A stretch of 64,000 bases of DNA from Dasypus novemcinctus (taxonomy: Eukaryota > Chordata > Mammalia > Cingulata > Dasypodidae), in NCBI RefSeq assembly GCF_030445035.2, contig NC_080673.1, positions 159,460,216-159,524,215 on the forward strand, read 5' to 3'. Of this stretch, positions 34,563 to 46,155 are shown piece after piece. The stretch's first letter is position 1. The number at the start of each line of letters is the position of its first letter. A model generated the notes under the pieces. The model had not been told where the DNA came from and made no database searches. It saw nothing but the letters and a program-made list of their open reading frames with translations. A program made the position numbers and the translations under genes.

Positions 34563-37500
34563 GTCTTTCTTTAGACTTCTGTGGCTGGTGGGGAATCCAA
34601 ACTTACAAAAGGTCTATAGGGATAGCATTGGGAAAGAAAGTAGATATGAAGGGGTAGAAGTGAGGACAATCTGGAATCAGGTGAGTCTTTCATAACCTCC
34701 AATCTTGACATCTCAAGTAATTTGCAGAACACCTGGCATCCTTGGAAATGGCCTTTGGAAGCTGGCATCTTTGGAAGTGGTTGATTCTCTTAGAAAATGT
34801 TACCATATTGAGGGATAAGTATTTGTCTCTGCTATGGAGAGGTGAGGCATTCATCAAGTCAGACCAGACTTTGTAAGTAAAAGTTCACGTTGTTGAACTC
34901 ATACATAATATTAATCCCTGCTATTATCCCCACTTTGTGTAAGCACAGAGATTACTGAAGAAAGAGGCAAACAGATCTCCACACAGCAGGTCATGTTGCA
35001 TACCTGATTATGAAGATCTTATGCTTCCAAGGTTTCTCTTTATTGGGAATTCACATATGGAAAAAAGGTATTTTCACATTTTATGCCCATTATAAGATAT
35101 TTGTTCAAATTTCTCTTCCCTGTTCATATATTTGTCATAAATTTTCCAAATGTGTTCCTTCCAAGTCTTTGACCCTTAGCCACAGCCTGTGAATCTATGT
35201 AAATCCTACCTATTGTTTCAGGCCCACTCAAACCTGATATCATATGCATCACTTTCCTTTTCTTTAATGATAGATTTCTTTTGCCCACGACTGATTGGTT
35301 CATCAGATAATACCAGTTCATGGTTGGTAGCTTAAGTTGCAGGTAACTTGGAGATTCATGGAAAGGGTTCATTCTCTAATAGAGACCAGTAGCAAACCAC
35401 TGCTATTTCTTTAAAGGAGAGTAATTATATGAAAAGAATAGCATAGGTTTGCTCTGAAATCTTAAAAGTCTACTCTGTGATTCACCAATAAGTGTCTACC
35501 TAAAAGTTCCATACAGTATCCTTGTCTGCTGCAATAATTTCAGAAACAGTTGAATCTGCATTGTAGTTTAGCTTAAGTGGTAGAATAGCTTGTGCACTAG
35601 TCTAGAGCAGTAGTAGACATTTCTCTTTAGCTGAGTCCTAATAAACCTGGCAAAATAGTCATAAAAGGACTTGGAGTAATAAACCCAAATAAGGTAAATT
35701 TGTTTCCAAAACCCAGAGGACAACTAAGTATTGTGTTTCTTCCTTAACATAGGTAGAAACAAATGTATTAATGTGTTCTTCACCTTATAAGGGATATCTA
35801 AACATGCCCAGGCCATTGAACACCTACAAAGTTCATCAATGTGTCAGGAACCTGAAATTTTGTGGGGTTTATTTCCCTCCCTTTTATATGTATCTATCTT
35901 ATCAAGGTGTATAGAGGAATCCCTTCTTTTTGCTCACCAGGTCTAATCATGTCATCAATATAATGGACCACAGTGATGTCTTATGGAATAGATTTCAATC
36001 AGAGTCCCTTTGGACCTGATTATATCATAACGCTGGCTATTAGATTTAGCCCTCAGTTATGTTAGTGACTATATTGTTGGGCATGTCAGCTGAAAGAAAA
36101 CATATTCTAACGAGTTTTACCAGTAAAATATTTGTTGCATACCAGGGCCGGGAAATTGTTTATTAGCTCAGCAATGAGCCACATATGGAACAGTGGATGC
36201 AATGAGAATCATTACCTAATTAAAAATGTTGATAATCTACTGTCATTCCATAATATTGATGGGCTTTCTGCACAGCCCTATAGAAAAATTGAATGGATAC
36301 ATGGTAGAAAATAACACTCCTGAAACTTTCAAGTTCTTTCATGTGGCAGAAATGTGGCATTGCATCTTATTTATTATTCTCATCTTCCATAAAGGTAGTT
36401 ATTTGTTCCTTCTACTTGCTTTTTCTAACATAATAGTTCCATGGATTAAACAACCAATGTAGTATTCTGCTAGTTGCCAAATATGTCCATTATACTGTGC
36501 ATTTTAACTTGGATTCAACCACATGGTGGGTTCAGAGATCCATAATTCTACTATTGGATGGAGATTCAAACTATAATTCATTTATTGCCTGGTCTCTATA
36601 AACTTCTCTTCTGACTAATGTAGTGTAGTGACATTTTGGGTCTCCAGGTATTGCTATTAGTTAGAGCTAGGGCCTTATATCCTCAAAAAGTCTGGTTATT
36701 CCCCCTCTATTTTACCTAATCACCCAGAGAAATGTTTGCAAGACTCTTTGGGGGAAGTCTAAGAGGTAGATTTAAGCATAAATTTTTGATGTGTACCTAA
36801 GTCCTTCTTTAAGGGAAACCAATCTCTCCTGTGTTAAAGATATTCTGAGTCCAGGAATTGGCTCAAGTCTGGAAACTAACTGAGGGGCTAGGATTCTATT
36901 GTGGTGATCCAACTCACATCTCTCTTTACCAGACCAAGTGTTTTTCTGCTTATCCAAAACAGTAAGATTGTAACTGACTGCCTGTCTACTGCATTTCTAA
37001 GAACATTAAGATCAATGAGTTAACACCAAGAATCTCTGCAGGTCAAACAATGCTGATTATTAATTTGGTTATGCTGCCCCTCTCTGTACCATGCCCACTT
37101 TAACTCTGTTAATTAAGTGCTGCCACTTGGCTCTTGACACTCTGGTATCTTATTATACCCATTGAATAAAGGGAGTCCCTCATATCCCACTATCCCCAAT
37201 AAATTTAGGGAATCCAGTTCCATCCTCATCCTTGTTTTACAGATAATTGCCATCACAGCTATTCAGCATTGTTGGGGACACTTTCACGAACGCATTTCTC
37301 ATTGTCTTGGCTAAGGACAAACTTAACCAAGTCTACAAACTCACACATTTTTGGACCTTGGTGGAGAAGCTTTTATAAGATAAATCCACTCAAACATTCA
37401 TATCTTCCAAAAATTTTAATACTTTTTTGCCAGTACTAATGACATTTCAACTTCATTATTATAGGTTATTTTTGGGTAAAGTTTTTATTTAAGTGTCCCG

Positions 37501-38009
37501 GTAAACAAATGGAGACATTCTTATACTTGACTTAACATACTTAGCCAGAATTTTTGCTTATCATACTCACTTTGACAAATTTTTCCCAATCCAATATTAC
37601 ATTCCTTCCACCAGAATCCAGCATACTTACAATCCGTTCCCAAGCAGGTTCCCTGATTTCTGTCAATAAAAACTGGCAATCCTTTTGATATGAATGGCAT
37701 TTTCTCATGGGTCTAATAGGACACCCAAGGGCTATAGATGGTTTCCCAGGATTACATGTAGAAACTCTATTCTTTGGCAGATTCTGAGGATCAAAAGACA
37801 CAGTGAGACAAATGAAAGAGGAAATATGTAAGTAGAAGCAGGTTCTTTTTCTCTCAAGACCCTAATGTCCCTAAGAAATTATATTATTCTTTTCTGATAG
37901 CCAAAACCACATAAGCAGACACATCACATGCTATAAAATAGAGGAGGGAGTTAGGTACTATATGGGATCCATTCAAGGATGCACTTGGGGCACTATTTTA
38001 ATGCCAGTT
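34563..38009 (-). mobile_element. ERVL internal-region fossil (pol, perhaps gag-pol)
   Basis: On the minus strand it parallels class III (ERVL) pol. The reverse-transcriptase active-site region with a YIDD-type motif lies near 35950. RNase H-like sequence follows at lower coordinates (about 34600-35600, with blocks such as GGTGAATCACAG and AATTACTCTCC). The upstream pol or gag region is taken to extend to about 38.0 kb, which is less certain. No LTRs are visible at either end. It is an ancient placental-age fossil, heavily broken with many disruptions, and truncated where the L1 adjoins it. Confidence 0.7.
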
Positions 38010-38420
38010 CTGCTAGCAAGGAATTAAAAATAAAATATATTAGGCTATATATGAGATGAATGAGTAATTGATATAATAAAGTTCCATCAAGACCTTTAGA
38101 GTTTTCATTAAATGTCAGGCTTCAATAAATCTCCAGGTACTGGACTTCTTTGCTGTAAGTATCTCATATCCTAACCAGGACTATATTCATTTAAAACATG
38201 ACTGCTTAAGGATCATTCTTCAAAAATTCTTTCTTACTTTTGACATTTTTATAGGATCGCTCTTTAAAGTTAAGGTATGAAATGTTTTCATGTCAATGAT
38301 GTCGTAGGACATAGTCACTGAAATAATCATGTTGGCTAACCTGAGAGGGGAGAGGTGGCTTTGGCAGAAATATGAACACTTTCCTTTGAAACAGAGACCA
38401 TGACTCATCTGCCATTCAAT
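38010..38420. other. Unassigned AT-rich DNA
   Basis: May still contain the decayed edge of the ERVL fossil. No motif was recognised. Confidence 0.35.
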
Positions 38421-38424
38421 AATA

Positions 38425-38650
38425 ACGTTTTAAATATGGATTCTAGAACCCAAACCCTTAGGTTCAAATCCTGATTCAGCAACTTACTTGCTGTGACCAG
38501 GGAAAGTTACCAAATCTCTGCTTTCCAGTTTCCTCATTTGGAAAATAAAGGAAAAATAATAATACCTGCTTTCTAGGATTGTTGTAGGATTTCATTATGT
38601 TCAGATATCCAAATCATTAATGATCTCTAATGTCTGGCAAACTGTGAGGA
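38425..38650 (+). repeat. MIR SINE
   Basis: GGTTCAAATCCTGATTCAGC (ancient tRNA-like B box), AACTTACTTGCTGTGACCAG, TTTCCTCATTTGGAAAATAAAG and CTAGGATTGTTGTAGGATTTC give the MIR order. Confidence 0.85.
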
Positions 38651-38759
38651 CCATATACTTTTTAAATTTTTTTTTTTTGCCTTCTCTAATTTCTGTCATT
38701 TTGTACTGATCATGGAAAAGTAGTTAACAATAATGTCAATAACTAATACATCTTTACTT

Positions 38760-38955
38760 TTAACAGCTTTCAGTTAGCTATACTAAAGTTATTTTATTTG
38801 ACCTTCCTGCTCATACGTTGTGGTAAGAATAAATCTCTGTTTTGTGACTGAGTAATCTGAGTTTCAAAGTGACACTGTGATTTGCTAATATCACAGAAAT
38901 AATTAATGTAGGCAGGATTTAAATTCATGTTACCTGAATCTACATTACTTCTTTC
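38760..38955 (+). repeat. MIR/L2-like fragment
   Basis: GTGACTGAGTAATCTGAGTTTC, TTGCTAATATCACAGAAATAA and GGATTTAAATTCATGTTACC match the MIR second half. Confidence 0.55.
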
Positions 38956-39009
38956 CCTGGTATACCTCAATTATATGACTCATGACCAAGTGTTTATCCT
39001 GCTGACAAC

Positions 39010-39310
39010 AAATCCCTACCACTGATTGAAACCTATTATGGACCAGGCATTTTATTTATATCTAATAATATCACATCGACTATGAAAATTTCCTATTAAT
39101 GTGCTATCATTATATAGAGAAGAAACTGAAGCTTGCAGAAATGAAATATAATACCCAAAGTTTTAGATCTATTAAATGTATAAATGGTGCAGTTTATTCC
39201 TTCATTACTTTATTCAGCAAATGGCTATGACAGACATTGGAGATAGTGTGAAAAAAATACAAGATCTTTTGCCATCAAGGAGTTTGAACATGATAGAGAA
39301 GAGACAAAAT
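39010..39310 (+). repeat. MIR and L2 fragments
   Basis: ACCTATTATGGACCAGGCATT and GAAGAAACTGAAGCTTGCAGA are MIR/L2-like. They are followed by an L2 3' end with TTTATTCAGCAAATGGC, ATTGGAGATAGTG and CATCAAGGAGTTTGAACATG. Confidence 0.6.
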
Positions 39311-39319
39311 TAAATGATT

Positions 39320-40030
39320 ATGAAAAAATAATTTTAATGCAAATATAATTTATATTATAGAAAGTTCAATAGAATGCAAGTTTAAAAGGTAATAAACAAC
39401 AACAAAAACAGCCTGCCTGATTTGTTTACTATGTTACATTTAATTTGTAGAAGAATGCCTGAAACCTAAGTGCTCAATGAATATGTCTTGAATTCAATAA
39501 CTCAATAAATTATAAAATGTGGAAATCTGCAGAATATCATTAGATAGTATTCTGCAGATTTCCATAATTTAATTTAAATTGGGGAATTGGGACTTTCTTT
39601 GAGGATGTGACAGTTAACATAAGACTGAAAAGAGGACAGATGAAGGGTAAAAGGTGAAGTGGAGAGATTCAGGCCTAGGAAAATTATCTGCTGTGCCCTA
39701 ATTTAGAAATGCAGCATGGCATTGAAGGAAATGAAGGATGATCCTTCTGGCTAGAACACAGTGAGGAGGAAGAATGTTGAAAAGATGGAACAGGTAAAGA
39801 CCAGAAGATGGAGGGTCTTAAAGGTAATGATAATATTGAATTGAGGAAATCAATAAGTACAATAGGAAATCATTGAAAGGTTTAAGCAGAACATAATCAG
39901 GTTTTCATTTAGAGACCATTCTTTTAGCTATATTAATAATAATTTTATGAGATATGAATATAAGCATTTTTTCTTCTTCATTTTCTTCATTAACAAGGGG
40001 ACCTTTATCAAGTCATTTAACCAATAAATG
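39320..40030. other. Mostly unassigned DNA with a perfect inverted repeat
   Basis: A MIR-like tail (about 39440-39510: AATGCCTGAAACC, GTGCTCAATGAATATG) is followed by the 17-bp inverted repeat listed separately. The rest is unrecognised. Confidence 0.4.
39520..39564. repeat. Perfect 17-bp inverted repeat
   Basis: TGGAAATCTGCAGAATA (39520-39536) and its exact reverse complement (39548-39564) flank an 11-nt loop. The outer flanks are also partly complementary (AAATTATAA and ATAATTTAAT). Confidence 0.9.
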
Positions 40031-40034
40031 CTCA

Positions 40035-40534
40035 TCTATGTATCTTTTTTTTTTTTTTTAAAGATTTATTTATTTATTTAAATCCCCCCCTCCCCTGGTT
40101 GTCTGTTCTTGGTGTCTATTTGCTGCGTCTTGTTTCTTTGTCCGCTTCTGTTGTTGTCAGCGGCATGGGAAGTGTGGGCAGCGCCATTCCTGGGCAGGCT
40201 GCACTTTCTTTTCACGCTGGGCGGCTTTCCTCACTGGCGCACTCCTTGTGCATGGTGCTCCCCCACGCGGGGGACACCCTTGCATGGCAAGGCACTCCTT
40301 GCGCGCATCAGCACTGCACATGGGCCAGCTCACTGGCGCACTCCTTGCGCATGGGGCTCCCCCACGCAGGGGACACCCTTGCGTGGCACAGCACTCCTTG
40401 CGCGCATCAGCACTGCACATGGGCCAGCTCCACACGGGTCAAGGAGGCCCGGGGTTTGAACCGCGGACCTCCCATATGGTAGACGGACGCCCTAACCACT
40501 GGGCCAAAGTCCGTTTCCCTCTATCTATCTTTTT
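40035..40534 (-). mobile_element. DAS-III-type SINE, short subtype with internal duplication
   Basis: Minus-strand SINE with an intact A box (GGCCCAGTGGTTAGGGCG) and B box (GGTTCAAACCCC). It carries the short-subtype middle (GGGAAGTGTGGGCAGCGCC on the plus strand), which lacks the GTTGCGTCATCTTG segment seen in the 12 and 19 kb copies. The flanks TCTATGTATCTTTTT (40035) and TCTATCTATCTTTTT (40520) are a 15-bp target duplication matching 14 of 15. A 99-bp segment of the body is present twice. Confidence 0.93.
40231..40428 (-). repeat. 99-bp tandem duplication inside the SINE
   Basis: TCACTGGCGCACTCCTTG starts at 40231 and again at 40330. The two 99-bp units differ at only a handful of positions. 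Each covers the segment from that motif to CATGGGCCAGC. The duplication lies just behind the tRNA-like head. Confidence 0.92.
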
Positions 40535-41365
40535 GAATGCTAGAGTCACAATTGGGCTTGTTTTTAGGGTCAGAGGAGATAAAAGTGCCTGGAGAGAATT
40601 TTATTTGGAGCAATATTTTCATAACTTGTTAAACTGCCTTTTTCTGTTATTTTATTTTGGGAATTTGAAATAAAGTTTATTTACAAAACAAAAAATAAAT
40701 TAATAAAATGCTTCAAAATTAAAAAAGAATAAATTAGAAGTTGACAAGATCAGAAATGGAAGATGACTACAGTTGTCCAAGTAAGAGATAATGGCAGATT
40801 GAATTAATTGAAGGTAGAGACAGAAAGAAGTTGGATAATAAGAATAACACAGTAACAATTGTTAAGATTAACTGAGCACTTACTGTGGAGCAAATTGCTA
40901 CAGTGGTGTATGGTGGGAACACAGGTTCCCGGCACAACAGAAACATTCAGCAAATTATCCCTTTATCAAACAGAATAAACAGCCTAGAAAGGGAAAACTA
41001 CCTTGTCACTTACATAGGACAAATAGTTCAAAAGAGTAGGGGCAGAAGTTCCATCATGGCTAGTGTCCTGGCATAGTGAAAACTGCTTTGTCTGTTTGTC
41101 CCACTTTGCTCCAGAAAAGAGACAGCCCTGTAACATTTGGGGAAGGGGCCCTGCCACTGAGAATTCCTGTTTTGATAAGCCCTGGTATAAAGGTCTGGCC
41201 AGGCTTTTTGATAGACTTATCATCTCCCCTAGGTTGTGGAATAGTAACAAAAGAAAGAGAAGTGGGTATAGCAGAGGACCTGAGGATGGCTGTGCTCTGC
41301 ATATTGATGACTTTTCCAGAGAAGGAGATGAGGGTAGGTAAGGTCTGGTCTATGACCACTTAACA
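40535..41365. other. Mostly unassigned DNA
   Basis: A MIR-like scrap (TTAACTGAGCACTTACTGTGG near 40867) aside, nothing is recognised. The stretch 41040-41340 is less AT-rich, with overlapping short open frames and no splice signal pattern I would trust. Confidence 0.35.
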
Positions 41366-41369
41366 GCTC

Positions 41370-41500
41370 TCTGTGATTTCCTTAACACTTACTATGTGCC
41401 AGCCACTGTTCTGCTTTATATAAAATGATTGATTTAATTTAATTTAATTTTTGCAGCAATCATATAGGAGCTTTGAACAGCTAGAAAGTAGAGGATCCTG
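41370..41500 (+). repeat. MIR/L2-like fragment
   Basis: TTAACACTTACTATGTGCCAGCCACTGTTCTG is the typical L2/MIR block, followed by AATTTAATTTAATTTAATT expansion. Confidence 0.65.
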
Positions 41501-42735
41501 AGTTTGAAAACAGGTCATCCTATTTTTGAGCTCATTTACATTGGTAGATGAGAGGTATGTTTTGGGAAAATTTAAGAGTTAATGATAGATTACATCATGT
41601 AGGTGTCTAGAATAACTGTGACTTCTTTGGTTTCACAAACTGGCTGGTGTTATTTGGATATATGTATCTGAAGCTCAGTAGAAAATTCTGGACTTGCAAT
41701 ATGCTTTGGGAAGATATTATTCAGTTTTTAAAATGGTGTATACAGTTTTAAAAATGAATGAGATTGCCAAAGGTAAGAGTATGATGTGAAAAATAGAGAT
41801 GTCAAATTGATCTTTAAGGAACTCCAAAACATTAAAACATTTTAAGAAAAAAAAATCCCAAAAAGAATTAGAGATGCATGGGGAAAACTAGGAAAGCATG
41901 ATACCATAACATCCAGGAATATTTTAAGGAAAGAATGGTCAACTGCATCAAATGAAAATGAAAGTATACAAGTTAAGTATTGGAAACTTCTTTTGGATTT
42001 AGTAACATGGATGTGTTGGTATCATGAGGGCAGAATCCAGACCAGAGAGTTTGATAAGTGAACGGAAGTTAACACTGAGAAGCCTGTCTGTTAATGATTG
42101 AGAAGTGATAGGCACGTAAAATAGAAGGGGTAAAGAAGTTATACAATACATAAGTATATTTTAATTTTTCACATAGAGAATATTAGCAGGTTTGTAGGCA
42201 AATCATGTAGAAATGAAAATATGGAAGATGCAGAAACAGTGGAGAAACCAGTGACAAAAATTTCCTTCGAAAATTCTAGTGGGGATGAGATTCATAAATT
42301 ATAATACCAAAACAAAAAAAACTTGGAAGGGAAAAAAATTAAGGCCATGGGCTTAGATCCGTTACTGGGCTTAGATCCGTTACTATCCTACTATCAAACA
42401 CCTGCTTCTAGACTCCCTGTTTTGGCTGCACTCTGAAGGCCTGGGCAGAATGACAAAGAAAGGGCGTGTGCCTTCAGTCTTTTAAAACCTCTTTGTGCTG
42501 GCCCTAATCTCTGTTATATTTATAGAATAATATGATTGCATAAACACTGGTGGTTGGTTTCGTTAATTTTGGTTTTGCAGCCTGCAAACAAAAGAAAAAT
42601 GAATTGTCATAGTGTGGCAGTAAGGAATAAATCAGGCACCAAGATCTGGATTTTGTCTATTTAGAGATAGGCACTTGAGACCTAGGCTATTGAAAAGAGA
42701 ACACTGGGTGCCTCTGGAAATATACAGAAGGATTA
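41501..42735. other. Unassigned AT-rich DNA
   Basis: Contains an 18-bp exact tandem repeat (42349-42384). Otherwise nothing recognised. Confidence 0.4.
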
Positions 42736-42739
42736 AAGT

Positions 42740-42900
42740 TATTCATTTCTTTCTTTATTCAATAATACTTTGAATAGTTGTTCATCCTACAGATATTTTT
42801 TGAAGACCTCTTACCTGTGAATCACTGATTTGGACAAAAGGGAGCTACATTCTAGGGGGATAAAAATAAAAATCAAGCATGCACTTAATATTAAAGATAT
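42740..42900 (+). repeat. L2 3' end fragment
   Basis: TTATTCAATAATACTTTGAAT, TGAATCACTGATTTGGAC and GAGCTACATTCTAGGGG follow L2 3' end order, diverged. Confidence 0.45.
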
Positions 42901-43214
42901 AATAGAATACCAGGATTGGCAAACATTATAAATCCTTAGTATATAAAATTGAAGAATAGAGCTGACAGTTTGGGCAGAAACGCAGATAATTTCCAAAGTT
43001 TGATAAATTCTATGATACAGATATGAGATTATTGCCTTTAAGGGGATAGAGAGAAGTGGGCACTCATAATCTAGAATTTTTAAGAACTATGTCTGGTAGC
43101 AGATAATAAGCCCTGAATAAATATTGACTATTATTATAAGATAGCCCTGTAACACAGGCTTGCATTTAGTGAAAGATCAATAAAGACTTCTTGGAATAAA
43201 TGACCCTTAAATAA

Positions 43215-44360
43215 AAGAAACATTAGAGAAGTAGTGTACTTAGAGACCAAGCATGCATAAAATACAGAATTCTCATAAACCACCCTACCATCAACAACTT
43301 GCATTGGTATGGAGCATTTGTTACAATTGATGATAGCACATTTTTGTAATTGCACTAATTTTTAACAGTAATTACCTTTATTACAATTTTTGAAAAATTA
43401 CTACAATGGCACATTAACTATCGACCATAGTTTACATTGGGTATTTTAACATTTAACACCCTTTTATTAACACCTTGAATTAAGTGTTGTGTATTTGTTT
43501 TAATTCATGGGAAAACATTCTGTACTATTAACTACAGTCTATTGTCTACCATAGGGTTCATTGTGTTATACCATCCTGTATTTTATCTTTAATTTTTCTT
43601 TTAGTAATGTATATGTCCTCAAGTATCCCTTTTTAACCACTTTCACCTAAATAATTCAATGTTGTTAACTATACTCATGATAATGTGCTGCCATCACCAC
43701 CATCCATTTCCAAACCTTTACAGTCAACTTAGTCAGAAATTCTGTACATATTAAGCATCAATTCCCCATTCTTTAACCCCAATATAAAACCCTGAGGTAA
43801 CTAATACTCTAGATTTTAACTCTATGAGTCTGCTTATTCTAATTAGTTCATATCAGTGATATTATACATCTTTGTACTTTTGTGTCTGCCTCATTTCACT
43901 CAGCATAATGTCCTAAGGTTATTACATGTTACTGCTTGCCTCAGTACTCATTCCTTTCTATAGATGGATAATATTCTGTTGTATGTATATACCACACTGT
44001 TTATCCATTCATCGGTTGATGGATATGGGTTGCTTCTATCTTTCTGCAACTATGAATAGTGCTTCTATGAACATCAGTGTACAAATATCTGTTTGAGTCC
44101 CTGCTTTCAATTCTTCTGGGTATTACACCTAGGAGCATGATTGCCAGGTCATATGGTAATTCTAACTTATACTTCTGAGGAATGTAAACTCTCTTCCACA
44201 GTGGCCACACCACTTTATATTCCTGCCAGCGATGAATGTTTCTATTTTTAAACATCCTTTCAACATTTGTAGTTTTCTGATTTTTAATAGTATCCATTTT
44301 AGTGGGTGAGAAATATCTTATTGCAGTTTTTATTAGTATTTCCCTTCTAGCTAGTGATGT
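43215..44360 (-). mobile_element. Old L1 3' end, antisense
   Basis: From the tail: ATTAGAGAAGTAGTG, GCATGCATAAAATACAG, ACCACCCTACC, CATTTGTTACAATTGATGATAG, CCATCACCACCATCCATTTC, CTCATTTCACTCAGCATAATG, TTTATCCATTCATCGGTTGATG and TATGGTAATTCTAACTTATAC. It covers the 3' UTR and the ORF2 end and is 5'-truncated near 44360, where a sense L1 begins. Confidence 0.85.
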
Positions 44361-44805
44361 TGAAATGACCCCAAAGTGGATTAATTGTTATTGTGGATTT
44401 TATCTTGTGTTGGGGGAAGAACTTGTAACATTGATATAAAGATAGTGGTTACCAGGGGTTTAGGAGGGAGGGTGAGATGAATGGGTGGAACAGGGCATAT
44501 TTGAAGCAGTGACTTTCTTCTGTATAATTACAATCATGGATACATGACATTATGTATTGTCAAGGCCTATGGAACTATACATCACCAAGTATAAACCATA
44601 ATGTAGCTTGTAAACTTTAGTTATTAGCAAAGCTTCAATATTGGTTCATCAACTGTAACAAATGTACTACACTAACCTAAGAGATCAATAACAGGGATAA
44701 CTATGTGTGTGGGTATGGGGATAGGTTATATGAGGATTCTCTATACTTCCAGTATAGTTTTTCTGTAAATGTAAACCTGAAAGTTTCCTAAAAATAAAGT
44801 TAAAA
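44361..44805 (+). mobile_element. Old L1 3' end, sense
   Basis: GTGGTTACCAGGGGTTTAGG, ATTAGCAAAGCTTCAATATTG, TCATCAACTGTAACAAATGTAC, TCTGTAAATGTAAACCTGAAAG and AATAAAG with an A-rich tail identify a 5'-truncated sense L1 end, head-to-head with the antisense L1 on its left. Confidence 0.8.
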
Positions 44806-45230
44806 GAAAACCCAAAATGTGTGTTCCAGTAGATATATTATAAATAAGAAGAATGATTAGGGATTAGACAGATCAAGGAGAAGGGAAGGTCTCTCAGATG
44901 GAGGTAATAGCTTGTGAGAAGACAAGAAAGTATAACACCCATGAATAGGTTTAAGAACATGCTATTATGATCTTGGCTGACTTATAGGGTTTGCAGCTGT
45001 CAGAAGAAAAGTACATCAGGAGAAGGAGAACATGGCTTAAAATATCTCCTTGTATTGGAGAAGCCTGGTATCAGAACAATGCTGAGAGTAGGATGAGCTC
45101 ATCAGTGTCCTCTAATCTCTAGCTCTTCCTGCTGGACTGCACATTCTAGAAAGCAACTATTCTGTGCCAGGCACTGTGCTCTGGGATGGAAAAAATCAAT
45201 TAGATATGAAAGCTATCCTCAATGATATAA
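44806..45230. other. Unassigned DNA with L2-like scrap
   Basis: TATTCTGTGCCAGGCACTGTG (about 45158) is an L2/MIR3 scrap. The rest is unrecognised. Confidence 0.4.
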
Positions 45231-45239
45231 CAATGAAAA

Positions 45240-45480
45240 TTAACTTTTTAAATACTTTCTATGTTTCAGGCATTGTTTCAAGTGATTTCACTGTTCCTGC
45301 ATTAGCCCAGTTATGCATTAAAACAACTGTATAAGCTAAGTTGAATTCCTATCTCCTTTATACAGATCAAAAAGTCTAGGCACAGAGTTCTAAGTCTTGG
45401 TCACCAAAATATTCCTAATTTCAGGCACAGTGTCTGACATCATGTTTCTTAATAAATATATGTTGAATGAATGAATGAAT
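45240..45480 (+). repeat. MIR/L2 fragment
   Basis: TTTCTATGTTTCAGGCATTGTTTC, TCTCCTTTATACAGATC and ACATGTTTCTTAATAAATATATG-like tail with TGAATGAATGAATGAA follow the MIR/L2 order. Confidence 0.6.
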
Positions 45481-45584
45481 AATTCACAGATGAATCATGC
45501 TAAAATCTAAGTTTGCAAGTGCCAGGGCTACACATACATAATCAGGGTACTGTATCATTGGCCATTTTGTGAGATGATATAAGA

Positions 45585-45750
45585 CAATGATTCTCAAACT
45601 TTCTGATGCATGAAAGGCTCCAAAGTTTCTTGCTACAATTTCTGACTCATTAGGTCTGGAGTGCAGCCCATGAATTTGTGTTATTGTCAGATACTCCCAA
45701 TCATTTTAAAATGATCCCTGGATAAATTTTGAGAAAAATGAAAACTGCTA
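45585..45750 (+). mobile_element. MER5-type hAT-Charlie nonautonomous transposon
   Basis: The terminal CAATGATTCTCAAACTTTC and the complementary end AATTTTGAGAAAAATG, with ATTAGGTCTGGAGTGCAGCCCATGAATTTG in the middle, match MER5A. It is old and decayed and encodes no transposase, as is normal for this family. Confidence 0.7.
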
Positions 45751-45919
45751 TGCATTATGAGTTGATAGCCATTACAGTTAGATACAAGACTAATGGAATA
45801 ATGGTTGCTGCTCAGCCTGCCAAAGGAAGGAGGAAGGGAATGGTGAATTCAATGACAATATAAGAAATCCATCAGCTGCAATGAAGTCTGTCTACTTTTC
45901 CTTTCACTCATATGACAGA

Positions 45920-46155
45920 CAGTGCTTCTCAATCTTGGTACTACTGACAGTTTGAGCCTTATAATTCTTTCTTGTGGGATGGCTTATCTGTGCATTTTAT
46001 GATGTGTATCAACACCCTGGCCTCTATCCACTAGATGCTAGTTGCTCACTCCCCCCCCCCCAACATACAATGCAGTTGTGACAACTGAGAATGTCTCCAG
46101 ATATTGCTAAATGTACCCTGGAAAGAGAGAGGGCAATTTCACTTGAAAACCACTG
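45920..46155 (+). mobile_element. MER20 hAT-Charlie nonautonomous transposon
   Basis: CAGTGCTTCTCAATCTTGGTACTAC opens it and GAAAACCACTG closes it as complementary termini. Inside are AATTCTTTCTTGTGGGATGGC, TGGCCTCTATCCACTAGATGC and GTTGTGACAACTGAGAATGTCTCCAG. Nearly full length. It holds an 11-bp C tract (46051-46061). I saw no clear 8-bp target duplication. Confidence 0.85.

Noticed and set aside
41040-41363. Overlapping short frames in a less AT-rich patch, possible exon
   Set aside because: No donor or acceptor signals pair up with an open frame, and no protein family is recognisable.
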